A stretch of DNA of 64,000 nucleotides from Acidiferrimicrobium sp. IK (GTDB lineage: Bacteria; Actinomycetota; Acidimicrobiia; Acidimicrobiales; Palsa-688): the NCBI RefSeq assembly GCF_025499425.1, contig NZ_JAIMCB010000007.1, positions 62,001 to 126,000 on the forward strand. The letters run 5' to 3'. Positions 1 through 8,851 of this stretch are shown here, one piece after another (the stretch's first letter is position 1; each line of letters starts with the position of its first letter). Position numbers and translations under genes: made by a program. The notes below the pieces were generated by a model. That model was given only the letters and a program-made list of their open reading frames with translations. It did not search any database and was not told the DNA's origin.

Positions 1-2
1 TC

Positions 3-2036
<2,034 letters not shown>

Positions 2037-2191
2037 CCCCAGGGAGTCCGCCTTTCGGGTTCAGCGGCCCATCCACCGCCCGGGCCCGGTCGGCTCCTAC
2101 GCTCAGGGCGTTGTCGGCGTCCCCTCAACACCCCGAGCGACAGGGCGGCACTCGAGCGCTCGGCGACAGGCACGTCCCCGCGTCTTTCAGT

Positions 2192-2222
2192 CCATCTCCC
2201 GGCCGCCTCGGTCGGGAGATGG
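2192..2222 (+). promoter_or_regulatory. Hairpin in the leader of the PhoH gene
   Basis: Perfect inverted repeat with 10-bp arms CCATCTCCCG and CGGGAGATGG around an 11-nt loop. It ends 28 nt before the PhoH ATG and just upstream of its AAGGAG ribosome site. It lacks a T-run, so it could be a leader structure, an operator, or a weak terminator for icd. The rest of 2037-2250 shows no gene. Confidence 0.5.
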
Positions 2223-2250
2223 TGGCGCGCCCGCGAACAAGGAGTGACCC

Positions 2251-3630
2251 ATGACCCTCGTCACCACCGACCAGCACGACCCCCGGACCGGCGCACCATC
2301 TGAGGCGACCACCCGGGAGGTGAGGGTCCTCGACACCTCCGCGCTGATCGCCGAGCCCGACGTCCTGTTCGCGTTCCCCGGCTGCGACGTGGTTATCCCC
2401 CTGACCGTCGTCGAGGAGCTCGACGGCTTGAAGACCCGCCGCGACGACAACGTCGGGGCCATGGCCCGCCGGGTGCTACGCAAGCTGGAGCAGGTCCGCG
2501 ACGGCGGACCGCTCCACGAGCCCATCGCCCTCCGCCACGGCGGGACGCTGCGCGTCGAGCTCAACCACGCCCGCTTCGACAAGCTCCTCGAGTCCGGCCT
2601 CGACTCGTCCAAGCCGGACAACCGGATCCTGGCCTCCGCCCTCGGTCAGGCCGACCGGGCGAAGACCACCGTCGTGAGCGCCGACACCGCGATGCGGGTC
2701 AAGGCGTCGGCGTTGGGCCTGGAGGCCGTCGAGCACGCCGCGGCCCGCCAGCTCGACGACTCGGAGGTCGGCTGGCGGCGGGTGCCGGTGGACCGGGCCC
2801 TCATCGACCAGCTGTACCTCGACCGGGTCATCCCCGACGAGGGCATCCTCGACGCGGCGGTGACCGACCAGGAGGTCAACCAGGGGCTGCTGCTAAGCGC
2901 CGGCATGCAGTCCGCGCTCGGTCGGCGCTGCGAGGGCGGGCTGCTGCTGCTGCGCAAGGACCAGTCCGCCTGGGGGCTGCTGCCGAAAAACGCCGAGCAG
3001 CGCTTCGCTCTCGACTTGCTCATGGACCCCGAGGTCGGGGTGGTCGCCCTCGACGGGCCGTCGGGCTGCGGCAAGACGATCCTGGCCGTGGCCGCCGGGC
3101 TCGAGCAGGCCGTCGAGCCCGGCGACCAGCAGCACTACAGCCGGGTGAGCGTCTACCGGCCGACCATCACCGTCGGCCGCCAAGACGTCGGGTTCCTTCC
3201 CGGGACCCTCGACGAGAAGCTGGCGCCGTGGATGGAGCCGATCATGGACGCCCTCGCCGCGCTCTCTGAGCGCAAGTCGAAAGGGGCGGCCAAGCAGATG
3301 GTCGAGCAGCTGCGCGGCACCGGGCAGCTGACCTTCGAGTCGATCGGCTACCTGCGGGGCCGGTCGATCGGCGGGACCTACATGATCGTGGACGAGGCCC
3401 AAAACCTGGAGCCGGCCACCCTCAAAGCGATGCTGACCCGGGTCGCTGAGGGGACCAAGATCGTCTTCACCGGCGACACTTCCCAGATCGACAACGCGTT
3501 CACCTCGGCCGACTCCAACGCGTTGACCGTCTTGCTCCAGGCGTTCCACGGCCAAGCCTGCTTCGGTCACGTCCGCCTGACCTCCTGCGTCCGCTCCGAG
3601 ATCTCCGAGCTGGCCACCCGGCTGCTTTGA
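2251..3630 (+). CDS. phoH: PhoH family protein with N-terminal PIN domain (PhoH2 type)
   Basis: Predicted ATP-dependent RNA helicase/ribonuclease; characterised actinobacterial PhoH2 proteins couple a PIN RNase to a PhoH ATPase. Residues 25-150 form the PIN domain with acidic residues in place (LDTSAL D28, VEELD around 55-56, KPDNRIL D123, SADTAMR D145). The PhoH ATPase follows, with Walker A GPSGCGKT (269-276) and Walker B MIVDEAQN. Length 459 aa is normal. The ATG is supported by AAGGAG nine bases upstream. It stands alone after icd and converges with the class V aminotransferase, 10 bp away. No antitoxin-like partner is visible, so a PhoAT-type toxin-antitoxin arrangement is not supported. 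Confidence 0.9.
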   Translation: MTLVTTDQHDPRTGAPSEATTREVRVLDTSALIAEPDVLFAFPGCDVVIPLTVVEELDGLKTRRDDNVGAMARRVLRKLEQVRDGGPLHEPIALRHGGTLRVELNHARFDKLLESGLDSSKPDNRILASALGQADRAKTTVVSADTAMRVKASALGLEAVEHAAARQLDDSEVGWRRVPVDRALIDQLYLDRVIPDEGILDAAVTDQEVNQGLLLSAGMQSALGRRCEGGLLLLRKDQSAWGLLPKNAEQRFALDLLMDPEVGVVALDGPSGCGKTILAVAAGLEQAVEPGDQQHYSRVSVYRPTITVGRQDVGFLPGTLDEKLAPWMEPIMDALAALSERKSKGAAKQMVEQLRGTGQLTFESIGYLRGRSIGGTYMIVDEAQNLEPATLKAMLTRVAEGTKIVFTGDTSQIDNAFTSADSNALTVLLQAFHGQACFGHVRLTSCVRSEISELATRLL

Positions 3631-3640
3631 TCCCAGGCCG

Positions 3641-5050
3641 TCAGCCGGTGACGCACACCGAGCCGGCGCCGTCGGTCCCGCCCCGTCCCGGCTCCTCGCC
3701 CGCCGGGCGGAAGTCGCCGGTGCGGGGGTCTTGGACGTAGTCGACGGGGGCCGGGGCGCCGCCTGCGATGGCGGCCACCGCGGCGAGCAGCCGGTCGATG
3801 TCGGCGGGGGAGGTGTTGATCCCCGCGCTGGCCCGTACCGCGCCCGGGATCGCCCGGCGGTCGCCGGCGAGCACCGCGTCGCGGTAGCGGCTGATCTCGT
3901 CGGGGCTCAACCCGAGGAGGCGCATCAGATACGGGTGGGCACAAAAGCAGCCGTGGCGGACCGCGATGGCGTGCTCCGCGCTGAGGCGGGCCGCGACCAG
4001 CGCGTGGGGCAACCCGTCGACGGTGAACGCGGCGAGCGGCAGGGTCGGGGTGGCCGGACCGGGGCCGAGCAGGCGCACCCCGGGTATGCCCCGCAGGCCG
4101 TCGCGCATCTGGCGGGCCAGGTCGGCGTCGTGAGCCCGGATCCGGTCCCAGCCCAGACCGGTCAACTGGTCGATGGCCGCGTGCAGGGCCACCGCGCCGA
4201 TCACGTTGGGGCTGCCCGCCTCCTCCCGCTCCGGTGGCGCGGTCCACGCCACTTCGTCCAGGTCCACCAAGTCGACCGCGCCCCCGCCGGCGAGGAACGG
4301 GTCCCCGTCCTCGAACGCGCCCCGGGGGCCGATCAAGATCCCCGCGCCGAACGGCGCGTACATCTTGTGGCCGCTCCACGCCACGAAGTCCGCGCCCGGC
4401 GGCAGCGGCCCGTGGGCCGCCATCTGGGCCCCGTCGACGAAGACCTTCACGCCTCGATCGTGCGCGGCGTCGATCACCGCGTCGAGCGGGGGGGACCATC
4501 CGGTGACGTTCGACGCCGCGGTGATGGCTAGCAGCGCCGGGCGGGGCCCGTCGTCGAGGACCCGGGTGACGTCCTCGACGCTGAAGGTCCCGTCTTCTGC
4601 CGCCTCGACGTAGCGGCGCCGGCACAGCCGGGCCCACGGCAGGAGGTTGGCGTGGTGCTCGGCGACGGTGGTCACCACGGTGTCGGCGGGGTCCAGCCGC
4701 AGCCGGTAGGCCAGGTGGTTGACCGCCTCGGTGGTGTTGCGCAGGATGATCGCCACGTCGTCGCGATCGTCGCCCCTCCCGGCGAAGGCCATGGCCGCGG
4801 CGCGGGCGTCCTCGTAGGCCTGGGTGGCCAGCTGGGACTTGAAGCCGGCGCCGCGGTGCACCGACGAATACCACGGGACGAACTCCGCGACCCTCGACGC
4901 CACAGCCGGGAGGGCGCCGGTCGACGCCGCCGCGTCGAGGTTGGTGTAGCGCCGCTCGATCCCGTCGACGCAAGGGACGGCGAGGTCGTCGCCTACGAGC
5001 TGGGCCAGCCCGGCGGCGTGGGGGTCTGCGGTCAGCGGGGCGGAGGTCAC
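3641..5050 (-). CDS. Class V aminotransferase, cysteine desulfurase-like
   Basis: PLP enzyme of the SufS/CsdA-like branch, 469 aa. The PLP lysine is in SGHKMYAPFGAG, the upstream AEHHANLLPW matches the desulfurase cofactor pocket, and a cysteine in the CFCAHP loop aligns with the catalytic Cys of group II desulfurases (HCAQP in SufS). It lies 21 bp downstream of the sulfide:quinone oxidoreductase gene on the same strand, so the two are probably cotranscribed. From that context I infer a role in persulfide or cysteine sulfur handling rather than housekeeping Fe-S assembly, since no suf genes are near. The substrate is not proven; related class V enzymes include isopenicillin-N-epimerase-like proteins. 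Confidence 0.8.
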   Translation of the reverse strand: MTSAPLTADPHAAGLAQLVGDDLAVPCVDGIERRYTNLDAAASTGALPAVASRVAEFVPWYSSVHRGAGFKSQLATQAYEDARAAAMAFAGRGDDRDDVAIILRNTTEAVNHLAYRLRLDPADTVVTTVAEHHANLLPWARLCRRRYVEAAEDGTFSVEDVTRVLDDGPRPALLAITAASNVTGWSPPLDAVIDAAHDRGVKVFVDGAQMAAHGPLPPGADFVAWSGHKMYAPFGAGILIGPRGAFEDGDPFLAGGGAVDLVDLDEVAWTAPPEREEAGSPNVIGAVALHAAIDQLTGLGWDRIRAHDADLARQMRDGLRGIPGVRLLGPGPATPTLPLAAFTVDGLPHALVAARLSAEHAIAVRHGCFCAHPYLMRLLGLSPDEISRYRDAVLAGDRRAIPGAVRASAGINTSPADIDRLLAAVAAIAGGAPAPVDYVQDPRTGDFRPAGEEPGRGGTDGAGSVCVTG

Positions 5051-5071
5051 GAGCCAGTCTGCCGTAATCGC

Positions 5072-6280
5072 TCAGGGAAGGTTCACGTAGCCGTTGCGGG
5101 CCTTCCAGAGGAAGTACTTCTCGAAGGCCAGCTTCATCAGGTGGGCCTGGGGGCCGGGGATCAACACGCCGTGCTTGCGCGGCGGGAGCATCTTGTCGGC
5201 CAGGATGATCACCCCGTTGTTGCCGGCGTCCATCACGCACACCGCCTGCATGTCGGCGAAGTCCTTGTGCTGGCCGGGGGCCTCACCGCGGATCTGGGCC
5301 GCGATGTTCCTGGCCGCGACGTGCGCCATGGCCTCGGTCGGGAAGCCGGTCTTCGGGATGCCGACCGGGTTGGCGGTCTGCCACGGCACGGTGACCGCGG
5401 CGGCGATGCCCACCGCGTAGACGTTGTCGTAGGCCTCGGTCTGGTAGGTGTCGCGGACGCGGACGTAGCCCTTCTCGTCGGCGATCTCGGGGGCCCGTCG
5501 GACGACGTCTTGGCCGAGGAACGGCGGGATCATCATGGCGTAGGAAAACTCGTGCTTGGTGCCGTCCGCGAGCACCAAGCGACCCTCGTCGACGTGGTCG
5601 ACCGCGGTGTCGACGACCGCGGTGATGTGCTCCTTTTTGAGGAACATGCCGAGGAGGCCCTCGCCGTGGGGGAGGCCGCCGATGCCCAAGTGGCCGAGCT
5701 CGGGTTCGGGCGAGACGTAGGTGAGCGTCACCCGCTTCTTCAGACCGGCCTTGCGGAGCTGGTGGGAGACGTTGAAGAGGTATTCGTAGGCGGCACCGAA
5801 GCAGGAGGCGCCCTGAGTCGCCCCCACGATCACGTCGCCGGGGTCCTTCAAGAACCGCTTCCACCCCTCGCCGGCGTGGATGGCGTCCTCGAGGGAGGTG
5901 ATGGTGTAGGCGTTGCCGTCGGGGCCGAGCCCGGGGACGACGTCGAAGTTGTTGCGGTAACCCGTCGCGATGACCAGGTAGTCGTAGGTGTAGCGACCGG
6001 CGGTGGTCTCGACGGCTTGGGCGGCGAGGTCGAGGCGGGTGGCCTCGGCGTGCACGAAGTTGATGCCGTGGGCGTCGAAGGTCGGCTCGAGGGGGAAGGT
6101 CACGTCGTCGGGGGACCGCTTGCCGAAGGGCAACCAGATGAGCGACGGGTTGAACACGAACCGGTCCGACGCGGACACGACGGTGACATCGACGTCGCCG
6201 TGCAGCTCATGGTTGACGGCCAGGGCGGCGGTGAGTCCACCGAAGTTGCCGCCTAGGACCAGGACCTTCTTGCTCGGCAT
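5072..6280 (-). CDS. sqr: Sulfide:quinone oxidoreductase family flavoprotein
   Basis: FAD enzyme predicted to oxidise sulfide (or a related sulfur donor) and pass electrons to the quinone pool at the membrane face. The N-terminal VLVLGGNFGGLTAAL is the FAD dinucleotide-binding motif and VIATGYR is the second flavin motif. Both redox cysteines expected for SQR are present: C160 in GASCFGAAYEY and C348 in MQAVCVMDAG. Length is 402 aa from ATG 6280, chosen because GGGAGG lies 8 nt upstream; the frame stays open further up but without homology. A CstR-like regulator gene lies just upstream with an operator-like site between them, and the desulfurase-like gene follows. Type II NADH dehydrogenase is the main alternative, but the paired cysteines favour SQR. 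Confidence 0.85.
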   Translation of the reverse strand: MPSKKVLVLGGNFGGLTAALAVNHELHGDVDVTVVSASDRFVFNPSLIWLPFGKRSPDDVTFPLEPTFDAHGINFVHAEATRLDLAAQAVETTAGRYTYDYLVIATGYRNNFDVVPGLGPDGNAYTITSLEDAIHAGEGWKRFLKDPGDVIVGATQGASCFGAAYEYLFNVSHQLRKAGLKKRVTLTYVSPEPELGHLGIGGLPHGEGLLGMFLKKEHITAVVDTAVDHVDEGRLVLADGTKHEFSYAMMIPPFLGQDVVRRAPEIADEKGYVRVRDTYQTEAYDNVYAVGIAAAVTVPWQTANPVGIPKTGFPTEAMAHVAARNIAAQIRGEAPGQHKDFADMQAVCVMDAGNNGVIILADKMLPPRKHGVLIPGPQAHLMKLAFEKYFLWKARNGYVNLP

Positions 6281-6363
6281 AGCGCCACCTCCCTCGTGGG
6301 CCGCCAGCGTGGCCGGCGGCTGCTCATGCTCCGAGGATCCGGCTGCGGGCCCCCCGCCCGTTA

Positions 6364-6376
6364 GGGCCGAAGGTCC
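6364..6376. promoter_or_regulatory. Partial palindrome resembling a DosR/NarL-type box
   Basis: GGGCCGAAGGTCC, of the form GGNCC-N3-GGNCC, lies about 85 bp upstream of the SQR start, between that start and the CstR-like operator. It resembles GGGAC-type sites bound by DevR/DosR-like response regulators in actinobacteria. The match is short and rests on shape only. Confidence 0.3.
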
Positions 6377-6397
6377 TTTTCGAACCTCCGGACGGCA

Positions 6398-6411
6398 TAC
6401 CCGTGCGGGTA
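6398..6411. promoter_or_regulatory. CstR/CsoR-type operator candidate upstream of sqr
   Basis: Inverted repeat TACCC-N4-GGGTA, extended by one base to ATACCC/GGGTAT (6397-6412). It starts 7 bp beyond the regulator gene, in the gap before sqr. The arms are identical to those of the second site at 6687-6700. CsoR-family repressors bind G-tract palindromes of this kind. Confidence 0.65.
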
Positions 6412-6417
6412 TGGCGG

Positions 6418-6687
6418 TCAGGCCAGGTTCATGAACATCTTCTCGACGACCGGGAGGGGATAGCCGTCGGCCGCGGCCTCCTCCGGGTTGGAGATGCAGT
6501 AGGTCAGGCCGGCGGCCACCAGCTTGAAGCCGGCCCGGTCGACCGCCTTGGACACCGCGGTCATCTGGGTGACGACGTCGCTGCACTCCCGGCCCTCGGC
6601 GAGCATGCGCTCGATGCCCTGCACCTGGCCGGCGATGCGCCGGAGGCGCTTGCGGACGTCGTCTACTACGTCTTCGGGGAGTTCCAT
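6418..6687 (-). CDS. CsoR/FrmR-family repressor, CstR-like (persulfide-sensor cysteine pattern)
   Basis: All-helical DUF156 DNA-binding repressor of 89 aa. Two cysteines, C35 and C64, are 29 residues apart exactly as in CsoR and CstR. The histidine that copper-sensing CsoR carries four residues before the second cysteine is replaced by G60. Loss of that Cu(I) ligand with both cysteines kept is the CstR (sulfane-sulfur sensor) pattern, and the neighbouring sqr fits. ATG 6687 lies 7 nt behind a TACCCT -10 hexamer, so the mRNA is probably leaderless. Matching operator-like sites lie over its own start and before sqr, suggesting autoregulation and control of the sulfur genes. The ligand is inferred. 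Confidence 0.85.
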   Translation of the reverse strand: MELPEDVVDDVRKRLRRIAGQVQGIERMLAEGRECSDVVTQMTAVSKAVDRAGFKLVAAGLTYCISNPEEAAADGYPLPVVEKMFMNLA

Positions 6688-6700
6688 ACCCCCGAGGGTA
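6687..6700 (-). promoter_or_regulatory. Promoter and overlapping CstR/CsoR-type operator of the regulator gene
   Basis: TACCC-N4-GGGTA with the same arms and spacer as the site at 6398-6411. On the minus strand its outer half contains TACCCT (6700-6695), a TANNNT -10 box 7 nt before ATG 6687. A repressor here would cover the -10 box and transcription start, which is the expected layout for autorepression. Confidence 0.65.
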
Positions 6701-6728
6701 GGGGATCGCAGTGGATCGCCGGGCCCGG

Positions 6729-7835
6729 TCACAGCTGCCCGCTGGCCAGCTGTAGGGCCAGGCTGGTCACGCCGACGGTGAACCAGAGGACCGCGCCGAG
6801 GATCATCGGCCTGGCCCCCGCGGCGCGGATGGCCCGCGGCCGGGTCGACAGCCCGATGGCCGCCAGCGCTGCGGTGATCATCCAGGTGGCCAGGTCGCCC
6901 AGCCCCCGGTGGGAGGAGGCTGGCACCGCCCCGGCGCTGTTCAGGGTCACCGCGGCGACGAACCCGAGGATGAAAAGCGGGAACACCCGCCGCAGGCTTC
7001 GCCCCGCCCTGGCCGGGCGGGGGCCCGGCTCCGACCGGGCCGCGCCGGCCGGGCGGCGGTGACGCCACGCGGCCAACCCCAGGCAGATGGGGATGATGGC
7101 CAGGGTGCGGGTCAGCTTGACCACCACGCCGTAGGACAGGGCTCCGTGCCCGTAGACGGTCGTGGCGGCGACCACCGACGACATGTCGTTGACCGCGGTG
7201 CCGGCCCACAACCCGAACGCGTGCTGGGACAGCCCGAGCGCGTGGCCGAGCGAGGGGTAGGCCAGCACCGCCACGACGTTGAACGTGAAGATCGTCGCGA
7301 TGGCGTAGCTGACGTCGGCTTCCTCGGCGTCGATCACCGAGTCGGCCGCGGCGATCGCCGACGCCCCGCAGATCGCCGTCCCGACGCCGATGAGCAGGTT
7401 GAGATCCCCGCGCAGCCGCAGCAGCCGTCCGGCCACCGCCGCCGCGGCCAGGGCCAGCACCAGGGTCCCGGCCAGCACGGGAAGCGAGCTGCGCCCGCTG
7501 CGCAGCACCTCCCGGGCCGACAGGTTGAGGCCGAGGATCACGATGGACCCTTGGAGGACCCGCTTGCTGGTGAAGCCCAGCCCCGGTCCCAGCGGACCCG
7601 GCAGCGGCCGCCAGGCAGCTATGGCGATCCCGGCGACTATGGCGATCAGGGGGGCGCCCAGCGCCGGGACGAAGCCTCCCAGGAAGGTGGCGACCGCCGC
7701 GACGGCCGCCGCGAGGCCGGCGCCGGGCAGTAGCCGCACCGCCTGGCTTCCGACGGGGGACCGGCGTCGCGGGCTCGGCGTGCCGGGCTGCGCTCGGTGT
7801 TGAGATACCGGTTGCGGGATGGGCATCACCGTCAC
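6729..7835 (-). CDS. YeiH/UPF0324 family transporter, putative sulfate exporter
   Basis: Integral membrane protein of 368 aa with about ten hydrophobic segments, beginning around residue 35. It fits the UPF0324/YeiH family, annotated as putative sulfate exporters; family-like segments include FTSKRVLQGSIVILGLNLS, GVGTAICGASAIAA and WAGTAVNDMSSVVAA. Starts are uncertain: GTG 7835, GTG 7829 and ATG 7826 are all in frame and none has a clear ribosome site. It is divergent from a LysR regulator, the usual YeiE/YeiH arrangement, and ends 41 bp before the CstR-like gene on the same strand. Export of sulfate or sulfite formed downstream of sulfide oxidation is plausible but not demonstrated for the family. 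Confidence 0.8.
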   Translation of the reverse strand: MTVMPIPQPVSQHRAQPGTPSPRRRSPVGSQAVRLLPGAGLAAAVAAVATFLGGFVPALGAPLIAIVAGIAIAAWRPLPGPLGPGLGFTSKRVLQGSIVILGLNLSAREVLRSGRSSLPVLAGTLVLALAAAAVAGRLLRLRGDLNLLIGVGTAICGASAIAAADSVIDAEEADVSYAIATIFTFNVVAVLAYPSLGHALGLSQHAFGLWAGTAVNDMSSVVAATTVYGHGALSYGVVVKLTRTLAIIPICLGLAAWRHRRPAGAARSEPGPRPARAGRSLRRVFPLFILGFVAAVTLNSAGAVPASSHRGLGDLATWMITAALAAIGLSTRPRAIRAAGARPMILGAVLWFTVGVTSLALQLASGQL

Positions 7836-7883
7836 TTTGGTGCCGATCGGGCTTCGCGCCTACCGGCATATCCCCTCGACGGT

Positions 7884-7900
7884 CATAAGCTTCGCTTATG
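7884..7900. promoter_or_regulatory. LysR-type operator overlapping the -10 box and start codon of its regulator
   Basis: Perfect palindrome with 7-bp arms CATAAGC and GCTTATG and a 3-nt centre. T7886 and A7898 give the T-N11-A core of LysR-type sites. TAAGCT (7886-7891) also works as a -10 box, with 6 nt to the LysR ATG at 7898. The site lies 49 bp from the YeiH start on the other strand. Confidence 0.65.
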
Positions 7901-8839
7901 CCTCTGGCGGAGCCGATCCCCGACCTGGCCGCACTGGACCTTCTCGTCACGGTGGGCGAGCTCGGGTCGATCAACGCCGCCGCCGAGGCCCACGGCATCA
8001 CCCAGCCTGCCGCCAGCATGCGCCTGCGCGCCCTCGAGCGGGCTCTGGGCCTGCAGTTGCTCGAACGGGCCAGGACCGGATCCCGCCTGACCCCCGCCGG
8101 TCAGGCCGCGGTGGAGTGGGCCGCGGTGATCCTCGACGGGATGCGGGCCCTGCAGGCCGGCACCGCGGCCCTACGCCGAGACGCCCGCTCCCATCTCCGG
8201 CTCGGTGCCAGCCTGACGGTGGCGGAGTACCTGGTGCCGGGCTGGCTGCGCCAGCTGCGAAGCGCGCTGCCGGAGGTCGGGGTGTCGCTGGAGATGGGCA
8301 ACTCTTCCCATGTCATCGATCTGGTGTCTGGCGGTGACATCGAGCTGGGGTTCATCGAGGGTCCGGCCGTTCCCCGCCGGCTGCGTTCGTGCGATCTCGG
8401 GTCCGACGCCTTGGTGGTGGTCGTCGGCGCCGGGCACCCGTGGGCCCGCCGCCGCCGGCCGCTCGGCGCGGCGGAACTGGCTGCCACGCCGCTGGTGCTG
8501 CGCGAGCAGGGCTCGGGCACCCGCGACATCCTCGCCGCGGAGCTGGCCGCCCACGGCCTCGAGGTCACCGCCCTCATGGAGCTGGCCAGCACGACGGCCA
8601 TCAAAGGAGCGACGGTGGCCGGCGCCGCGCCGGCGGTGCTGTCCGCGCTGGCCGTCGAGGCCGAGGTCCGCTCCGGGGAGCTGGTCGTCGTGCCCTGCCC
8701 GGAGCTGCGCTTCGAGCGGACCATCCGGGCGGTGTGGGCCGGGGGCCGTCGACCGGGCCCGGCGGCCGCCCGGCTGCTGGACATCGCCGAAAGCGCCGCT
8801 TGGCCGCGGGCCGATAGGGGACCGTCGGCCGGCCCTTAG
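7898..8839 (+). CDS. LysR family transcriptional regulator (YeiE/CysB-like context)
   Basis: LTTR of 313 aa: winged helix-turn-helix at residues 10-68 (GSINAAAEAHGITQPAASMRLRALERALG) followed by a periplasmic-binding-protein-like effector domain from about 95. It is transcribed away from the YeiH exporter across a 62-bp gap, the standard LTTR layout. A T-N11-A palindrome overlaps its own start codon, so autorepression and control of the exporter are likely. By analogy with YeiE and CysB the effector may be sulfite or another sulfur metabolite; that is inference from context. The start is chosen because ATG lies 6 nt after a TAAGCT -10 box, implying a leaderless mRNA. Confidence 0.85.
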   Translation: MPLAEPIPDLAALDLLVTVGELGSINAAAEAHGITQPAASMRLRALERALGLQLLERARTGSRLTPAGQAAVEWAAVILDGMRALQAGTAALRRDARSHLRLGASLTVAEYLVPGWLRQLRSALPEVGVSLEMGNSSHVIDLVSGGDIELGFIEGPAVPRRLRSCDLGSDALVVVVGAGHPWARRRRPLGAAELAATPLVLREQGSGTRDILAAELAAHGLEVTALMELASTTAIKGATVAGAAPAVLSALAVEAEVRSGELVVVPCPELRFERTIRAVWAGGRRPGPAAARLLDIAESAAWPRADRGPSAGP

Positions 8840-8851
8840 GGGCTCGGGCCG

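Noticed and set aside
2251-3630. PhoH2 as part of a toxin-antitoxin pair
   Set aside because: No small antitoxin-like gene precedes or overlaps it; the upstream gap is non-coding and the neighbour is icd.
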